From: Cymbomonas tetramitiformis
Taxonomy: Eukaryota > Chlorophyta > Pyramimonadophyceae > Pyramimonadales > Pyramimonadaceae
Assembly (NCBI GenBank): GCA_001247695.2
Contig: LGRX02009923.1
Span: 1-28,655 of the forward strand
Direction of reading: 5' to 3'
DNA: 28,655 nt
Each line of letters starts with the position of its first letter. Position 1 is the stretch's first letter. The notes under the pieces were generated by a model. The model saw nothing but the letters and a program-made list of their open reading frames with translations. It ran no database searches and was not told the origin of the DNA. The position numbers and the translations under genes were made by a program. Shown here piece after piece: positions 15,186 to 25,492 of this stretch.

Positions 15186-15960
15186 AGGGGGGGGTCACGC
15201 CGAACACGGTTGTATCACGATTGCCAAAATGAAATTACACATATATAAATACAAATACCACAACACGAGCGTCTCTAGCGGAGTGTTTCGTTCAGCGGCG
15301 ACATTCATGCCACGAACAACCTATTCGGCATACTCATACTGTGACACGCCGCGACGTTCGTGACCTTGTCACCAACTTTCATTCTCGGAGCTTTCGCGGT
15401 TTGCGGCGGGCATCGCCCGTAATGAAGTAAGCGGCCGAATCCCTTGCGGGGCTCGGCCAGCCCGAGAGGGGGGAGGAGCCTCCCCTCCCCCCTCCCCCCG
15501 CCCCCAAAAAGTGAAGTAAGCGGCCCATCCCGGGGCTCGGCCGGCCAGGCCCCCCATACCCCCCACCCAATGTGAAGTAAGCGACCGAATCCCCTGCGGA
15601 GCTCGGCCATGGCCACGGCCAGCCATACAGGCGACGTTCATGACAGTGTGAGTGTCACCAACTTTCGTTCTGGGAGCTTTGCGGACTGCGTCTCATGTCA
15701 CATAAAACCTGGCGACCACGTACTGAAACAAAAGTGTGACGACCACGACCACGACACACGGGAAATCATTTTTATGTATTGGGGAAAAATCTTTAGATTG
15801 TCCCCCTCTTTGAAAAATCCGGTTTTCTAATCGGCTACGGCTACAGAGCCGACAAATGACACATTTGTAATGGAAACTCGGCCGCTGCAAGCCCGGCAAG
15901 AATTAAGAAACTTGAAAAGCACTCAAACAAAAACTCGCACAATTCACACCACGCGAGACT
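15186..15960. other. GC-rich repeat region without recognised gene
   Basis: Three copies of GAAGTAAGCGGCCGAATCCC-like units ending GCTCGGCC lie at about 15421-15460, 15511-15546 and 15571-15609, separated by C- and G-runs. They are flanked by a second direct repeat (GCGACGTTCGTGAC, then CACCAACTTTC and GGAGCTTT) at 15351-15402 and 15631-15690. The minus-strand open frames over this stretch are driven by G/C-rich composition and are not supported as genes. Confidence 0.6.
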
Positions 15961-17128
15961 CGTGCTCGCTTACAACGGCATCACGCCATACAAATTAGGG
16001 TTCTTCAAAATTCATTCCTACGTCTGGCAATTCCGCACAGACCAAAGTTCATTGCGATCACACGCCGACGTACGGCAACGGCACTCATGGCCAACGGCAC
16101 TCATGGCCACACGGTCAAAATCCACCACGTCCACGGCCACGACCAGCACCGCGAGGCAGGGTACAGTCGTTCTGGTGGTGCCCCCATTGGCGGCAATTCC
16201 AGCACTGGATCCTCACACCATCTTGGGGCATAGGAGGGGAAGGTACATTCACAACAGGATGTTCATAAGAAAAACGCTCCCCTGCTGAATTCCCCCTCGG
16301 CTGGTCGCGCTGTTTTGCTGCAGCAGCAGCCACCTGCTTCTCCGCCTTCACCAACTTCTCGGCTTTTCGCATCGCCTTGTCTTCCTCCTCGTTGTCAACA
16401 TACGAGCGCAACTCCAACTTCTCGCACATCGGCCAACCCAACTCAGGCCCCTTGTCGCTGACCATTGCCAACATTTTGGCACGAGCTCGTGCTCGCTCCC
16501 TGCCCTTCTCAGCCAGGTCCATTACACGCTCAAGGGCCCTAATCGCGTCCTCAGGCAGCTCCAAACCCACCACCAATTGCTGAACGTCCTTCACCGCCGC
16601 CACCGTCGTGACGTGAGCGACGTAGTGGTGCTGGACCTCAGCATACTGCTTGCGCAACCCCTTGTCCTTGTCCTTTTCGTTCGTGGCCCTGGTCAGCTCC
16701 ACACGATCAGACCCTGGAAAGTTCTCCAGGTCCACAGGCATTTCCCAAGGGCGCCCACGCTTTCCAGCCGCTTGAGTCGCGTCCCCCAACAATTGCGCCA
16801 ACCGATTGGTAAAGCGACCCATTTGGACCATCAGCTTCCCCTGTTCAGGCGTAAGCTCCTCTCCCTCACCAAAAGCAATAATCGCTGCCACATACTGGGG
16901 TCGCGCCTCCAACTCCGTAATCTTGAGCTGGCATTTCTCAGCGTCCGTGTACCACTCCATTCCGCGCACAAAAATAGATAAAAATTCTCAACTGCGCTAC
17001 GTAATCAACGAACAAATTCTCACTACGGAACGCGCAGCGAGACACTTCCACACAGTTAATCAGAACACGGCAAGAAGCCTTCTCAGTCACTGAGACGGCT
17101 CTTATGGCCTCCGACCGATTAGAAAACC
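15821..17128. repeat. Inverted repeat pair GGTTTTCTAATCGG around the Gag-like gene
   Basis: A perfect 14-bp match in inverted orientation at 15821-15834 and 17115-17128; the identity ends quickly outside. It could mark the ends of the unit that carries the Gag-like gene. Confidence 0.4.
16115..16960 (-). CDS. Gag-like protein with CCHC zinc knuckle
   Basis: It has 281 residues from an ATG at 16960 (the frame is open 3 codons further with GTG). The body is charged and helical with runs of Lys, Arg, Glu and Ala, including a basic-acidic coiled stretch (DKAMRKAEKLVKAEKQVAAAAAKQ). Near the C-terminus is CWNCRQWGHHQNDC, an exact C-x2-C-x4-H-x4-C retroviral-type zinc knuckle, followed by a Gly/Arg-rich tail. 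This is the order of a retroelement nucleocapsid protein, which binds RNA in the particle. No protease, reverse transcriptase or integrase frame follows, so it is either a gag-only remnant or a domesticated gene. A 14-bp inverted repeat GGTTTTCTAATCGG flanks it at 15821 and 17115. Confidence 0.7.
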   Translation of the reverse strand: MEWYTDAEKCQLKITELEARPQYVAAIIAFGEGEELTPEQGKLMVQMGRFTNRLAQLLGDATQAAGKRGRPWEMPVDLENFPGSDRVELTRATNEKDKDKGLRKQYAEVQHHYVAHVTTVAAVKDVQQLVVGLELPEDAIRALERVMDLAEKGRERARARAKMLAMVSDKGPELGWPMCEKLELRSYVDNEEEDKAMRKAEKLVKAEKQVAAAAAKQRDQPRGNSAGERFSYEHPVVNVPSPPMPQDGVRIQCWNCRQWGHHQNDCTLPRGAGRGRGRGGF

Positions 17129-19925
17129 TCAGTTTTCAGATCGGTTCCCGGTGACTGTCATACTTCCAGTCACCTGTCACAGATCAGAAAACTCTCAGTT
17201 TTTTATGTTACGCTTTTGTGTATAAATTTTAGAAACTTCATTTCGTCGAAAACCAGCTATTTCAAAACGAACACTGCTTTGCGTTCCACTTCCTCTCGTT
17301 TGCTGTGTATCCGCACACTCTGTAGCAACTTGTGTCACGTGCTGGGGATGGGGCACCGAAAGTAATACTGGAGTGTGTGGCCAATCAGTCGTGTCACAAT
17401 CACCAACTCAGGTCAGGTGCGTCACGTCTGTCACGTCACGTCAAATTCGGGTGCGTCAGTCACGCGTATCGATCCGGCCGGAAAGTTAACCGACTGTCAA
17501 ATTTTGACAAGGCGCATAAGCCACGTATCCTGTTTTTACAATGAGGCGATCGCGTCCGATTTGGCCTAAAATGTTGTATCCAATGGCCAGAACTTTTAGC
17601 GTCACTTAATTGAACTTTAAGCGATCCAGATCTTCACACAACTTTTATTACTCATATCTGACGGTGAGTGCTAAGCAAAAAGATAGAGTCAAAATGGTCT
17701 CTAAATATCCAGTCGGCTACAGGAAATCAAAAGTAAAGTTGTTGATATCTTTCAAAGGGGTGGCACACTAAACGGGTAAATTCGTCCCAACAACTTGGTA
17801 GTTTTCAACTTCAAACCTACATGTTTCGTATGGTTTCTGAAGAGACGTCGTGAATACGCAAGAATGTTATAAAGGATATCATATGTGTGCGTCTTTCACT
17901 CCCGACGCTATTGTATACCAGGGATTTTATACAAAGTCTAACCAGAGAAACTTCTAACAACGCCTCAGAGAGAACGCCTGAAACCCCGACGCTACCACGT
18001 GCTCGTTAGAATCGTCTCTACGCCGCGAGCTTTGGAATATGCATACATATTGCTAGTTTAATAGTTTTTAGACCCTCCGAGCGTCGAGGTATTCGGCGCT
18101 ATCGCTAGGGATGCGCGGTCAAACTGAATGTCGCCATTCAGCTTTCAAGCCGAGGTTTGCCGATGTCAACGCGTTTATGAACAAGATATATCAAAGTGCG
18201 AGTCCTGTGAGAACAAGTGATGCAGGGAAAGCCTCGCTTGATGAAAAGGTCGTCGCCACGTTCTCACCCGCACACAACTCACTTGCACTTGCAGGCCTGC
18301 AGCAGTGAGGCGTTTCCCTATCTTTCTTCTCCAGTAGATATGTGCTGAGCGATGTTTTGAAAGTGGACCAATATTCCATGTTTAGCAGTGTTTGTATGGG
18401 TTTCGATCTAGTTAGTACTTGGATACGGAAACCGTTTTCAACCTTGCCGGCTGCGCCCACTATCTCACTGAATTCGTTGCTGCATCTGCCCTGTTCCACT
18501 GTCTTTGTAATCACAGGATGATCAGCCGTATCCTTACGTGACAAGACAGAGAAGAAGTGGAAGCGCTCCCATACCCACACTGAGCCAAGTGGAACGCTGT
18601 TTAGCCTTTGGAGGTCTTGACGATGATGAGGACGACTTTCCACGCCAGTGCAGCCCCGATAGCTTTTCCGCCTTGACTTGCGTAGCAAGGGCAAGTCCCA
18701 CAAGCGATGTTTTAGAAATGATGGAGGTGAAGTGGAGCGGGCACAACACCAACAAAACCGTGAGGAAGTACCACTCCGCTAAGAGTTACTTGCAAAATCA
18801 CTAGGGGGAGCTTCAACTCCTCCATCTCTGATAAGCTAGCTTGCTGGCCTCAAGCCCCTCACTTTCTGTATGCGCCGACAATCGGTAGGTGACAGTCTCT
18901 TGGAGCAGTGTTATGACGAAAGGCCGCGCACTCTCAAGTCGTGTTAGCTCAAGAATATTCAGTGTACACGGTTTACGATCTTGTAAATATTGTAAATACG
19001 ATCTCCTTCCGGGATTCACATATATTTCTTTTGTGCCGACCGCTTTCTGGCACGCTTGATGTGCGATAGGAATTTCGCTCCCCGTGCCTCTCGAGCGCCA
19101 CTGATTCATTTGCCAACTCTGCTGTTTGGCTTGGTAGCCATAGCGTGTGGTTCTTTTTTCTTTGTAAGTGAATGAAGAAACGTCTTAGCGTAGTAGCCAG
19201 GTAAGGACGAAAACTTCGTTGAATGTCGGTGAAACTTGCCTTCCGTATCAAATAGGAAATCGATCCTACAGCAGGAGGAGCATTAAGTGAGAGTTGGAAT
19301 TTCGAAAAATAGCCTCTCCTTCGGAAACTCCCTCTCATTTAAGGTGAGATGTTTCGTCACACGAAGTCTTTTCGAAACTAGTTAAACCTAAACGCATAGC
19401 ATTCATAAATTAATAGAAGTGCTGACGGCATAACCTTAATGGGTCTCCAGTAGAAAACAACAACCTTAGCATGAATACTTACCGTGTCGCGTTCCGAAAA
19501 CTTCTGCCTGCATGAATTTGGGATGCAAAGGTACAAACGCTCATCTGAAATTTCGAGGCAGATAGCATTTTCTTTATGCAACGGCGCTAGATATCGATGA
19601 ACGGTTCAGAAACGCGGAAAATCGCAGATCGTGAATCTCAGTCGCTCGATTTTTTTTTTTCTGATTTACCCGTTTGGTTTTTCTTCGCAACATTCCGAGC
19701 GCAAATTTTGATTTTTGCGGCCATGAAAATTAATACCCTGAGGCCGAAACCCTGAATTTTCGATCCCACGGCTACGATTTTCTGCCCCGAAATTTTAGAT
19801 GAGCGCTTGTTCATGTACCTGGAAGAACAAATCGCCTTGGCAAAAAGCCATGCTACAACCTAGAAAATAAGCAAAGGCTTCCGATACTATATGCACATCA
19901 CAATTCCTTTGTTCCATACTGGAGT
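17129..19925. other. Gene-poor stretch, nothing recognised
   Basis: Only short open frames occur, several starting with GTG, and none has recognisable motifs. The two longest overlap on opposite strands near 18.2-18.8 kb; the plus frame has an acidic LDDDEDDF patch but no family signal. AT-rich runs occur near 19.65 kb. No repeats, tRNA or promoters could be supported. Confidence 0.5.
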
Positions 19926-19966
19926 ATGTCCGGGAGTGAGGGTCCTACTTACGATGACATTGTTGT

Positions 19967-20275
19967 ACCTCCAAAATTTTGCAATCAAAACCTCCAAAAA
20001 TCGTGTTTTGCATCCAAAAATGCCAACCGAGTTATTTTTGTAGTGCAAAATAACTTTTTTACCTACCAAACTGACATTTGGAGGTCCAAAAATTACTTTT
20101 GGAGGTATATCTCCAAAATTATATGTTTTGATATAAATCACGGACCTCGATTTTTGGATCCAAAAGTGGGTCCAAAAATGAAAGAATACAATTTATTCAC
20201 TTTATATAACGTATCTTTGGCATTATATATCTTTGTAGGGTACCCTAGGTCCAAAAATTTAAGCACTCGGTCTTA
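19967..20275. repeat. Degenerate ACCTCCAAAA repeat region
   Basis: ACCTCCAAAA and its reverse TTTTGGAGGT occur several times in both orientations with irregular spacing (for example 19970, 20095, 20105). It looks like a decayed margin of the minisatellite that follows. Confidence 0.6.
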
Positions 20276-20279
20276 AGAG

Positions 20280-20620
20280 CTCCAAAAATTATTGTGATCA
20301 CTACTAAGCTTACAAAAGTCATTTTTGTACCTCCAAAAATCATTTTAGTACCTTCATAAGCCATTTTTGTACCCAAAAGGCATTTGTGAACCTCCAAAAG
20401 TGATTTATTTACCTCCAAAAGTCTTCTTAGTACCTCCAAAAGTCATTTTTATACCTCCAAAAGTCATTTTTATACCTCCAAAAGTCATTTTTATACCTCC
20501 AAAAGTCATTTTTGTACCCAAAAGTCATTTTGAACCTCCAAAGAGTCATTTTGGACCTCCAAAAGTCATTCTTTACCTCCAAAAGTCATTTTTGTACCTC
20601 CAAAAGTCATCTTTCATAAG
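20280..20620. repeat. 21-bp minisatellite, array 1
   Basis: The unit is GTACCTCCAAAAGTCATTTT plus T, about 15 copies, the central ones nearly identical. Because 21 is divisible by 3, open frames (PPKVIFI repeats) cross it on both strands by construction and are not evidence of a protein. Confidence 0.9.
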
Positions 20621-20639
20621 ATATTACCGCTTCCCCCGG

Positions 20640-21413
20640 GCTGCCCGGAATTATTAATCGTTTCTGCTCCAATCATTTACGTATATACTCCCCGTCAGCA
20701 GCATATACCTGATCGCGTCACTAATGGAAAATCGACATCGAAGCAAACTAGTTAGCGTCATCGCGACAGTGACAATTGCATTCCGAGAGATGACAATGCT
20801 CATGCACGATGCAGTCAGAGGCTCGGTCATGACGAAATCACTTTTCAGCCGATGAAAATAGAACGCGCAAAAACATTGTGATTGGATCAACATTGGCACG
20901 CTGGATAATGAGGTCCACGCGGCAGCATTACAGGCGAATGAAATCTAATTATTAAGATTAAAACCAATTAATAAAAAAGGGTTTCAAAGACGCGAGACTT
21001 CAAACTTGAATTCCCAAGCTCCACTGTTCAGCTGACGCCCGTTGTAAGCACGCACTATAGGTTCTTGGACGTTCAGATCTTTTGTGTTGTCCACCTGTAA
21101 CGAAAACATGAATGTCAATAGAGTTGCTCCAGGAGTTTTTCGACGGTTCTTCGAGCAACTTCAAGTTCAAGCAAAAGTTGTGGTCTCCCGCCATAAGCGT
21201 GTTAGCACGCTTTCGTCTTGGCACGTGGCAACGTCTAGCAAGCGTGCGAAGCAGCCGTGCTTCGCAAGCGAGCGGTCCCGTTGAACATAATGCGACGCTA
21301 GCGATAAAGAGGGCAGTGTTCAAGCGTTTCGCACACCCTGTCACTTAAACGTATACCATGTTATATCCTTGCGAGTTTCTAGAAATGCAGTAGCCGCGCT
21401 CCAATTCACAACC
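20640..21413. other. Gene-poor stretch between minisatellite and LTR element
   Basis: No gene is supported. Short open frames on both strands have no family signal. A run of A (TTAATAAAAAAGGG) lies near 20970. Confidence 0.5.
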
Positions 21414-21587
21414 TGTTGGAAACAGTACAGCAGCCACGGGGAGAACGCTCCCGGCGAGATAGAACGAACTCAATAATAGATAACATAAGGTAATAAATAC
21501 CCTGACTGACACAAGCAGAGTCAACGAAGATGACACACCGGATATGACACGTGACAGTACGAACATGTCACTTTGCCATTTCCAGCA
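21414..21587 (-). repeat. LTR (3' LTR in element orientation)
   Basis: 174 bp, two mismatches to the copy at 23474. Confidence 0.88.
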
Positions 21588-22337
21588 CACCACCTCATCT
21601 GAGGTGAATCTACAGCTTGTGAAAGTCACCACCCTAGCTACTAGAGTTTACATCTAATGAGAATGTTATAAGTCTCGTAGCTAGTCATGATCACAAGTGA
21701 AAAGAAATGAACAGAGGATGCTGGATAAACACTCAGCTAGTCAGCTCAGCTCACACGGAAAGGTTTCTAAGGCAAATTCTTGCCGGCTAGTGGTCAGCAG
21801 CTAATACAGTGCCGCCTGTCTGCTCATGGGATGAAGAAAATAACCAAGATCGGAGCTGCCTGTCGGCTTAGCTTGTAGCCATCAACTGCGAACAAAATTG
21901 AGAGGACTTAAATGCCTAAAGGTTCGACTTACTGGGGCAAGCTGTCCGCAAGTGGTCAGAACGAGAATCTAGGATATACGAAGACAATCCCAACTCAGCT
22001 AGTGGTCGAAACACCGAAGTAAAAGCCCTGCCCGTCCGTTTAGAAATTAAGATGAACCAGAAGAATAACCCCCGTATGAGCTGCCGCTAGCACCACCAGA
22101 CCCAGAGTCGTAGTGGTCTCCAGAACCGTAACCGGAGTGGTCAGCCTCGTCCTCGTAAGCACCACCAGAGTCGTGCCCGTCGTGATCGTCGGAAGGGTAG
22201 GGGTAGGACTCATCATCGTCGTTGTCATCGTGAACTGGGTCAACGCGCCCTGAAGAGAGCGAAGCATTACCAGTCGAAATAAATGTTGGCGGGAAAAAAT
22301 CGGCTGCTGCAACGTCCAAAACCAGGGAAGATATCTT

Positions 22338-22574
22338 ACCGCGATTGGCCGGCCCCGGGCCGAACTGAGTCGCCAAAATGAGGCCCGGGCCGAAGAGGGG
22401 CCGAAAGAGAAATTGCTTTGGGGCCGAACCAATTTGGCGCAAACTTCTAAAATTTTGATGAAAAAATTACGATTTTTGCATTTTCCCATACTTAAGATTA
22501 AAATTTTCGGGCATTTTGTAGTTTGGACCGGGCGGACCGAAGGACAATTTGATTTGGGGCCGTACCAGCTCAAC
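22338..22574. mobile_element. 237-bp insertion inside the LTR element, flanked by a 12-bp duplication
   Basis: GGAAGATATCTT occurs at 22326-22337 and 22575-22586 on either side. The insert has GGCCGG-rich ends and an AT-rich core (GATTTTTGCATTTTCCCATA, then AAGATTAAAATTTT) resembling the core of the MITE at 26179-26467. It interrupts the acidic gene. An introner-like insertion is possible but no consistent splice phase was found. Confidence 0.55.
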
Positions 22575-23253
22575 GGAAGATATCTTCCACGTCCAAAACA
22601 CCGCCATGAGACTCCCCTTGGGAACCTGTGCCCAAGGTAGGAGCCTGTGCCAATTGTGAAGGGCAAAATTGCGGAGAGGCCAAGTGGCCATCAAACTCCC
22701 CACAATCGTCGTCAGACTCATCGTAATACCCAAGAGGGTACTCCGATTCATCTTCACTCTCACTAGCTCCAAAATTCTCATGCCCAGGGTCCACAGAAGA
22801 GTATACAGTCGGGCCATGATGGTGATGAAGATAATGAACTTCGTGGCGCACAGGAGGGGCCCGTGCGCGCACGCTACTCGCTCTAGAAGCCCTAGGCGAG
22901 GGTAAAGTGGTAGTGACCTGCGAAGAAATAGATCGGGTGTCCAAAACTGCCAGCCCATTGCCAATGCCCATCTCACAGAACGAAACCTCGGAGCCGCCAA
23001 AATTGCCGGAAGGCACACCACCAACTCCTGCGCCCTCTGAAACAACTATCTCCAAAATAATCGGCTCCAAAACTGTCCCGGGTCGCGGCAAAATCTGCGG
23101 GGCACTCCTAAAATGAGCGAGCGCTTTAGCTTGGGTTTGGCACAAGGAAATGAGCTGAGCGCGTTTTGAGAATGAAACCTTCCCCAATTTCTCGTCGCAT
23201 GACAGCAAAAGAGCATGAAGCTCCCCATCGGACAAAATATCTACGAGAGCCAT
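22570..23253 (-). CDS. Acidic protein carried by the LTR element (Gag-like or captured gene), interrupted
   Basis: The frame runs from an ATG at 23253 and reads 227 residues to a stop inside the 237-bp insertion. The N-terminal ~60 residues look helical (MALVDILSDGELHALLLSCDEKLG). A Gly/Pro linker follows, then an acidic low-complexity part with His run HYLHHHH and ESEDESEYPLGYYDESDDD. Beyond the insertion a frame at 22047-22330 continues with similar composition (DDNDDDESYPYPSDDHDG, ending in Gly/Ser repeats). This suggests one acidic protein broken by the insertion or by an intron, although simple removal of the insert does not restore that phase. No zinc knuckle or enzyme motif is present. 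Its place inside the LTRs fits a nonstandard Gag. Confidence 0.45.
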   Translation of the reverse strand: MALVDILSDGELHALLLSCDEKLGKVSFSKRAQLISLCQTQAKALAHFRSAPQILPRPGTVLEPIILEIVVSEGAGVGGVPSGNFGGSEVSFCEMGIGNGLAVLDTRSISSQVTTTLPSPRASRASSVRARAPPVRHEVHYLHHHHGPTVYSSVDPGHENFGASESEDESEYPLGYYDESDDDCGEFDGHLASPQFCPSQLAQAPTLGTGSQGESHGGVLDVEDIFR

Positions 23254-23473
23254 CACGGAAAAAGATCTGTCAAAGCAAGCGAACGCGCGAATAAAATGCC
23301 GATACCACTCAGCCGTAAATTCCCGTAACTGCCGGACCGCCCAAGCGAAAGCGAGAATCAGACTCCGTAGGCCGCGATAAAGATGGCTACGCTCAAAATA
23401 AAGATAGAGCGAACACGAAGTGAAAATTCACGCTAAAAATCGCAATACGCAAGCGTAAAGTGGGTCCATAACC

Positions 23474-23647
23474 TGTTGGAAACAGTACAGCAGCCACGGG
23501 GAGAACGCTCCCGGCGAGATAGAACGAACTCAATAATAGATAACATAAGGTAATAAATACCCTGACTGACACAAGCAGAGTCACCGAAGATGACACACCG
23601 GATATGACACGTGACAGTACGAACATGTCACTGTGCCATTTCCAGCA
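23474..23647 (-). repeat. LTR (5' LTR in element orientation)
   Basis: 174 bp, two mismatches to the copy at 21414. The primer site-like GGGTCCATAACC (plus strand) abuts it at 23462-23473. Confidence 0.88.
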
Positions 23648-24102
23648 TTTCCACCTATTCCAATTCCCATGAATATGAACGCGCCAGTGGAGTGAACGAG
23701 CAAAATCGAAAGTGCAAACAAGAGTTGCGGGTAAAAAGTCTAGAGTGACATTTTACCCTCAGCCTCGGCATCCCGCATTCGGCATCCGGAGAGCATTTTT
23801 TTGGTATTTAAATTACACTTTACTGATGAGCAACACGATTGAGGTGTCCACGTAGGATAATTTGAGACGTGTGGAGGAACTGTTTGGGCAACCGTGAGTG
23901 TCGATGGAACCGATGAAATTAGAAGTTGGATGTCCACATGGCGTGATGTGACCTTCCCGGAGCTCGAAACGATGTCGCATGACATCAATTCGCGTCAGTC
24001 ATTTCAGACGCGAAAGACGTCCTGTGACGCGCTGGGACGTGTTCAGTGTGTCACAGTCACAAGTAATTCGGGACAGTTAAATCGTGGCGGTAATTCCTTA
24101 TG

Positions 24103-24355
24103 GTACCTCCAAAAGTCATTTTTGGACCTCCAAAAGTCATTCTTGTACCTCCAAAAGTCATTTCAACCTCCAAAAGTTACTCATGTACCTCCAAAAGTGA
24201 TTCTTGCACCTCCAAAAGGCATTTTAGTACCTCCCAAAGTCAGTTTTGTATCTACAAAAGTCATCTTTGTACCTCCAAAAGTCATTTTTGTACCTTCCAA
24301 AGTCAGTTTTGTACCTCCAAAAGACATTTTAGGACCTCCAAAAGTCATTTTTACC
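24103..24355. repeat. 21-bp minisatellite, array 2
   Basis: About 12 units of the ACCTCCAAAAGTCATTTT type in the same orientation as array 1, more diverged. A last remnant (GGACCTCCACGATTAATTTT) lies at 27914. Confidence 0.88.
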
Positions 24356-24359
24356 CTAC

Positions 24360-25490
24360 CCACCTCCCCCCTTCCTTTACCAAATTAGCAACTTTAATCG
24401 CGGCATGACGAGCATTCCTCCCGAGGTGCCACCTTCGTAGGAGCATTCGTCCCATTATCGCCGCTTTGACCCATTACAAACGACACTCCCCCCGCGTGTA
24501 GAGTGTGGCTAAAGAGAATCAGATCGTAGGCGCCCTCGCTTGGAATCCCCTTGGCCCGCCACAAAGGATGGTCCACACACCTTGGGCTGCGAACCCATTA
24601 TCAGCGTGTAGTCGGGGCTATAGGCCCACACATACTTATGTCACGGTCATCCTTATAACATCGATAAACTCATATATTCCTACCCATCTTCCCCACAAGT
24701 GCATCAATTATAAATAATGGCTAGTTACTCCGCAATGGCCATGTGCAGTCATGCACATAATGATCGTACACATAACAGTAATGTCCATTCAGTCTTAGTA
24801 TTTGTAGAAATACTAAAACGGCATTCAGTATTCTCCAGAATACTATGAGCAAATATTAAGACGAAAAATAGTATATGGTGGGCTAGGTACAATCTATCCA
24901 CGCCGAACCCGAGATTAGGACCCAAACCTACATAGAAAAGCGATACATAACCCAACCCTTGCGCATTCTCTGTTTACCAGCACCATGCACTTCACCAATC
25001 GAGTGTTTTTTAGGGCAAAATTGCCATATTTTTGCAGGATTTCACCCTGTTCGTCCCAAGGCCAATTTGAGAAAAATCAAGAGAGAATCTCGGAAAAAGG
25101 TCGGGGTCCATTTTGTAGATCACATCAACGCGGATGTATGAGTTAAGTTTGGACCAAAAAAGATAAGTGGTACGCATGTTATAGGCTGTCCCGGTAGTAT
25201 TTCTCAGAATACTAAGCACTGTTCCGATATCCCGAAACCAGAAATTTGCGCATACCCCCGATGCAAAAGAGTTATGCATGTGTAATCATATGCATCGGAT
25301 TGGAGTTGTTATAACAACCAGCCCTCAAGGAACTCATACGGCACCCTCTTGTAGAAGGGATGGGCACATGGAGTGCATTAGCGTCACCAAATGGCGCATC
25401 CCGCGAAAATTGCTCGTAGTATTTGTCAGAATACTCCCATGAGACTGAATGGAGACTAAAGCATGCCAACACAATATGTGCCTTGAACAT
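24360..25490. other. Gene-poor stretch with recurring AGTATT/AATACT hairpins
   Basis: No gene is supported. Four short hairpins occur: TTAGTATTT / AAATACTAA at 24795-24816 (9-bp stem), AGTATTCT / AGAATACT at 24827-24844 (8-bp stem), TAGTATT / AATACTA starting at 25195, and AGTATT / AATACT at 25418-25435. The last two share GTAGTATTT and TCAGAATACT. Confidence 0.65.
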
Positions 25491-25492
25491 TC

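Larger units (their letters stand above)
21414..23647 (-). mobile_element. Non-autonomous Copia-like LTR retrotransposon
   Basis: Two 174-bp repeats, 21414-21587 and 23474-23647, differ at two bases (A/C and T/G). They start TGTTGGAAA and end TTTCCAGCA. Read on the minus strand, the 5' LTR (23474-23647) is followed at once by GGTTATGGACCC (23462-23473), like the internal-cleavage initiator-Met tRNA primer site of Copia elements. The purine-rich GATGAGGTGGTG precedes the 3' LTR. The 1886-bp interior has no reverse transcriptase, only an acidic gene. No 5-bp target duplication is visible (CAACC left, TTTCC right), so one edge may have recombined. High LTR identity points to recent movement. Confidence 0.8.

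Noticed and set aside
15305..15641. Minus-strand Gly/Arg-rich frames
   Set aside because: They follow from GC-rich tandem repeats and G/C runs; all three frames are open together.
15351..15690. Direct repeats near 15351 and 15631 as LTRs of the Gag-like unit
   Set aside because: They lie on the same side of the gene, are only ~50 bp and do not start TG or end CA.
18191..18804. Overlapping open frames on both strands (170 and 88 codons)
   Set aside because: Both begin with GTG, show no motif, and overlap each other; neither can be supported as a gene.
20280..20620. CRISPR-like array
   Set aside because: Units abut with no unique spacers; it is a minisatellite in a eukaryotic context.
20367..20657. 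Open frames through the minisatellites (PPKVIF-type repeats, also on the minus strand at 24181-24363)
   Set aside because: A 21-bp unit keeps any frame open on both strands; the protein-like repeat follows from the DNA repeat and there is no start context or other coding sign.
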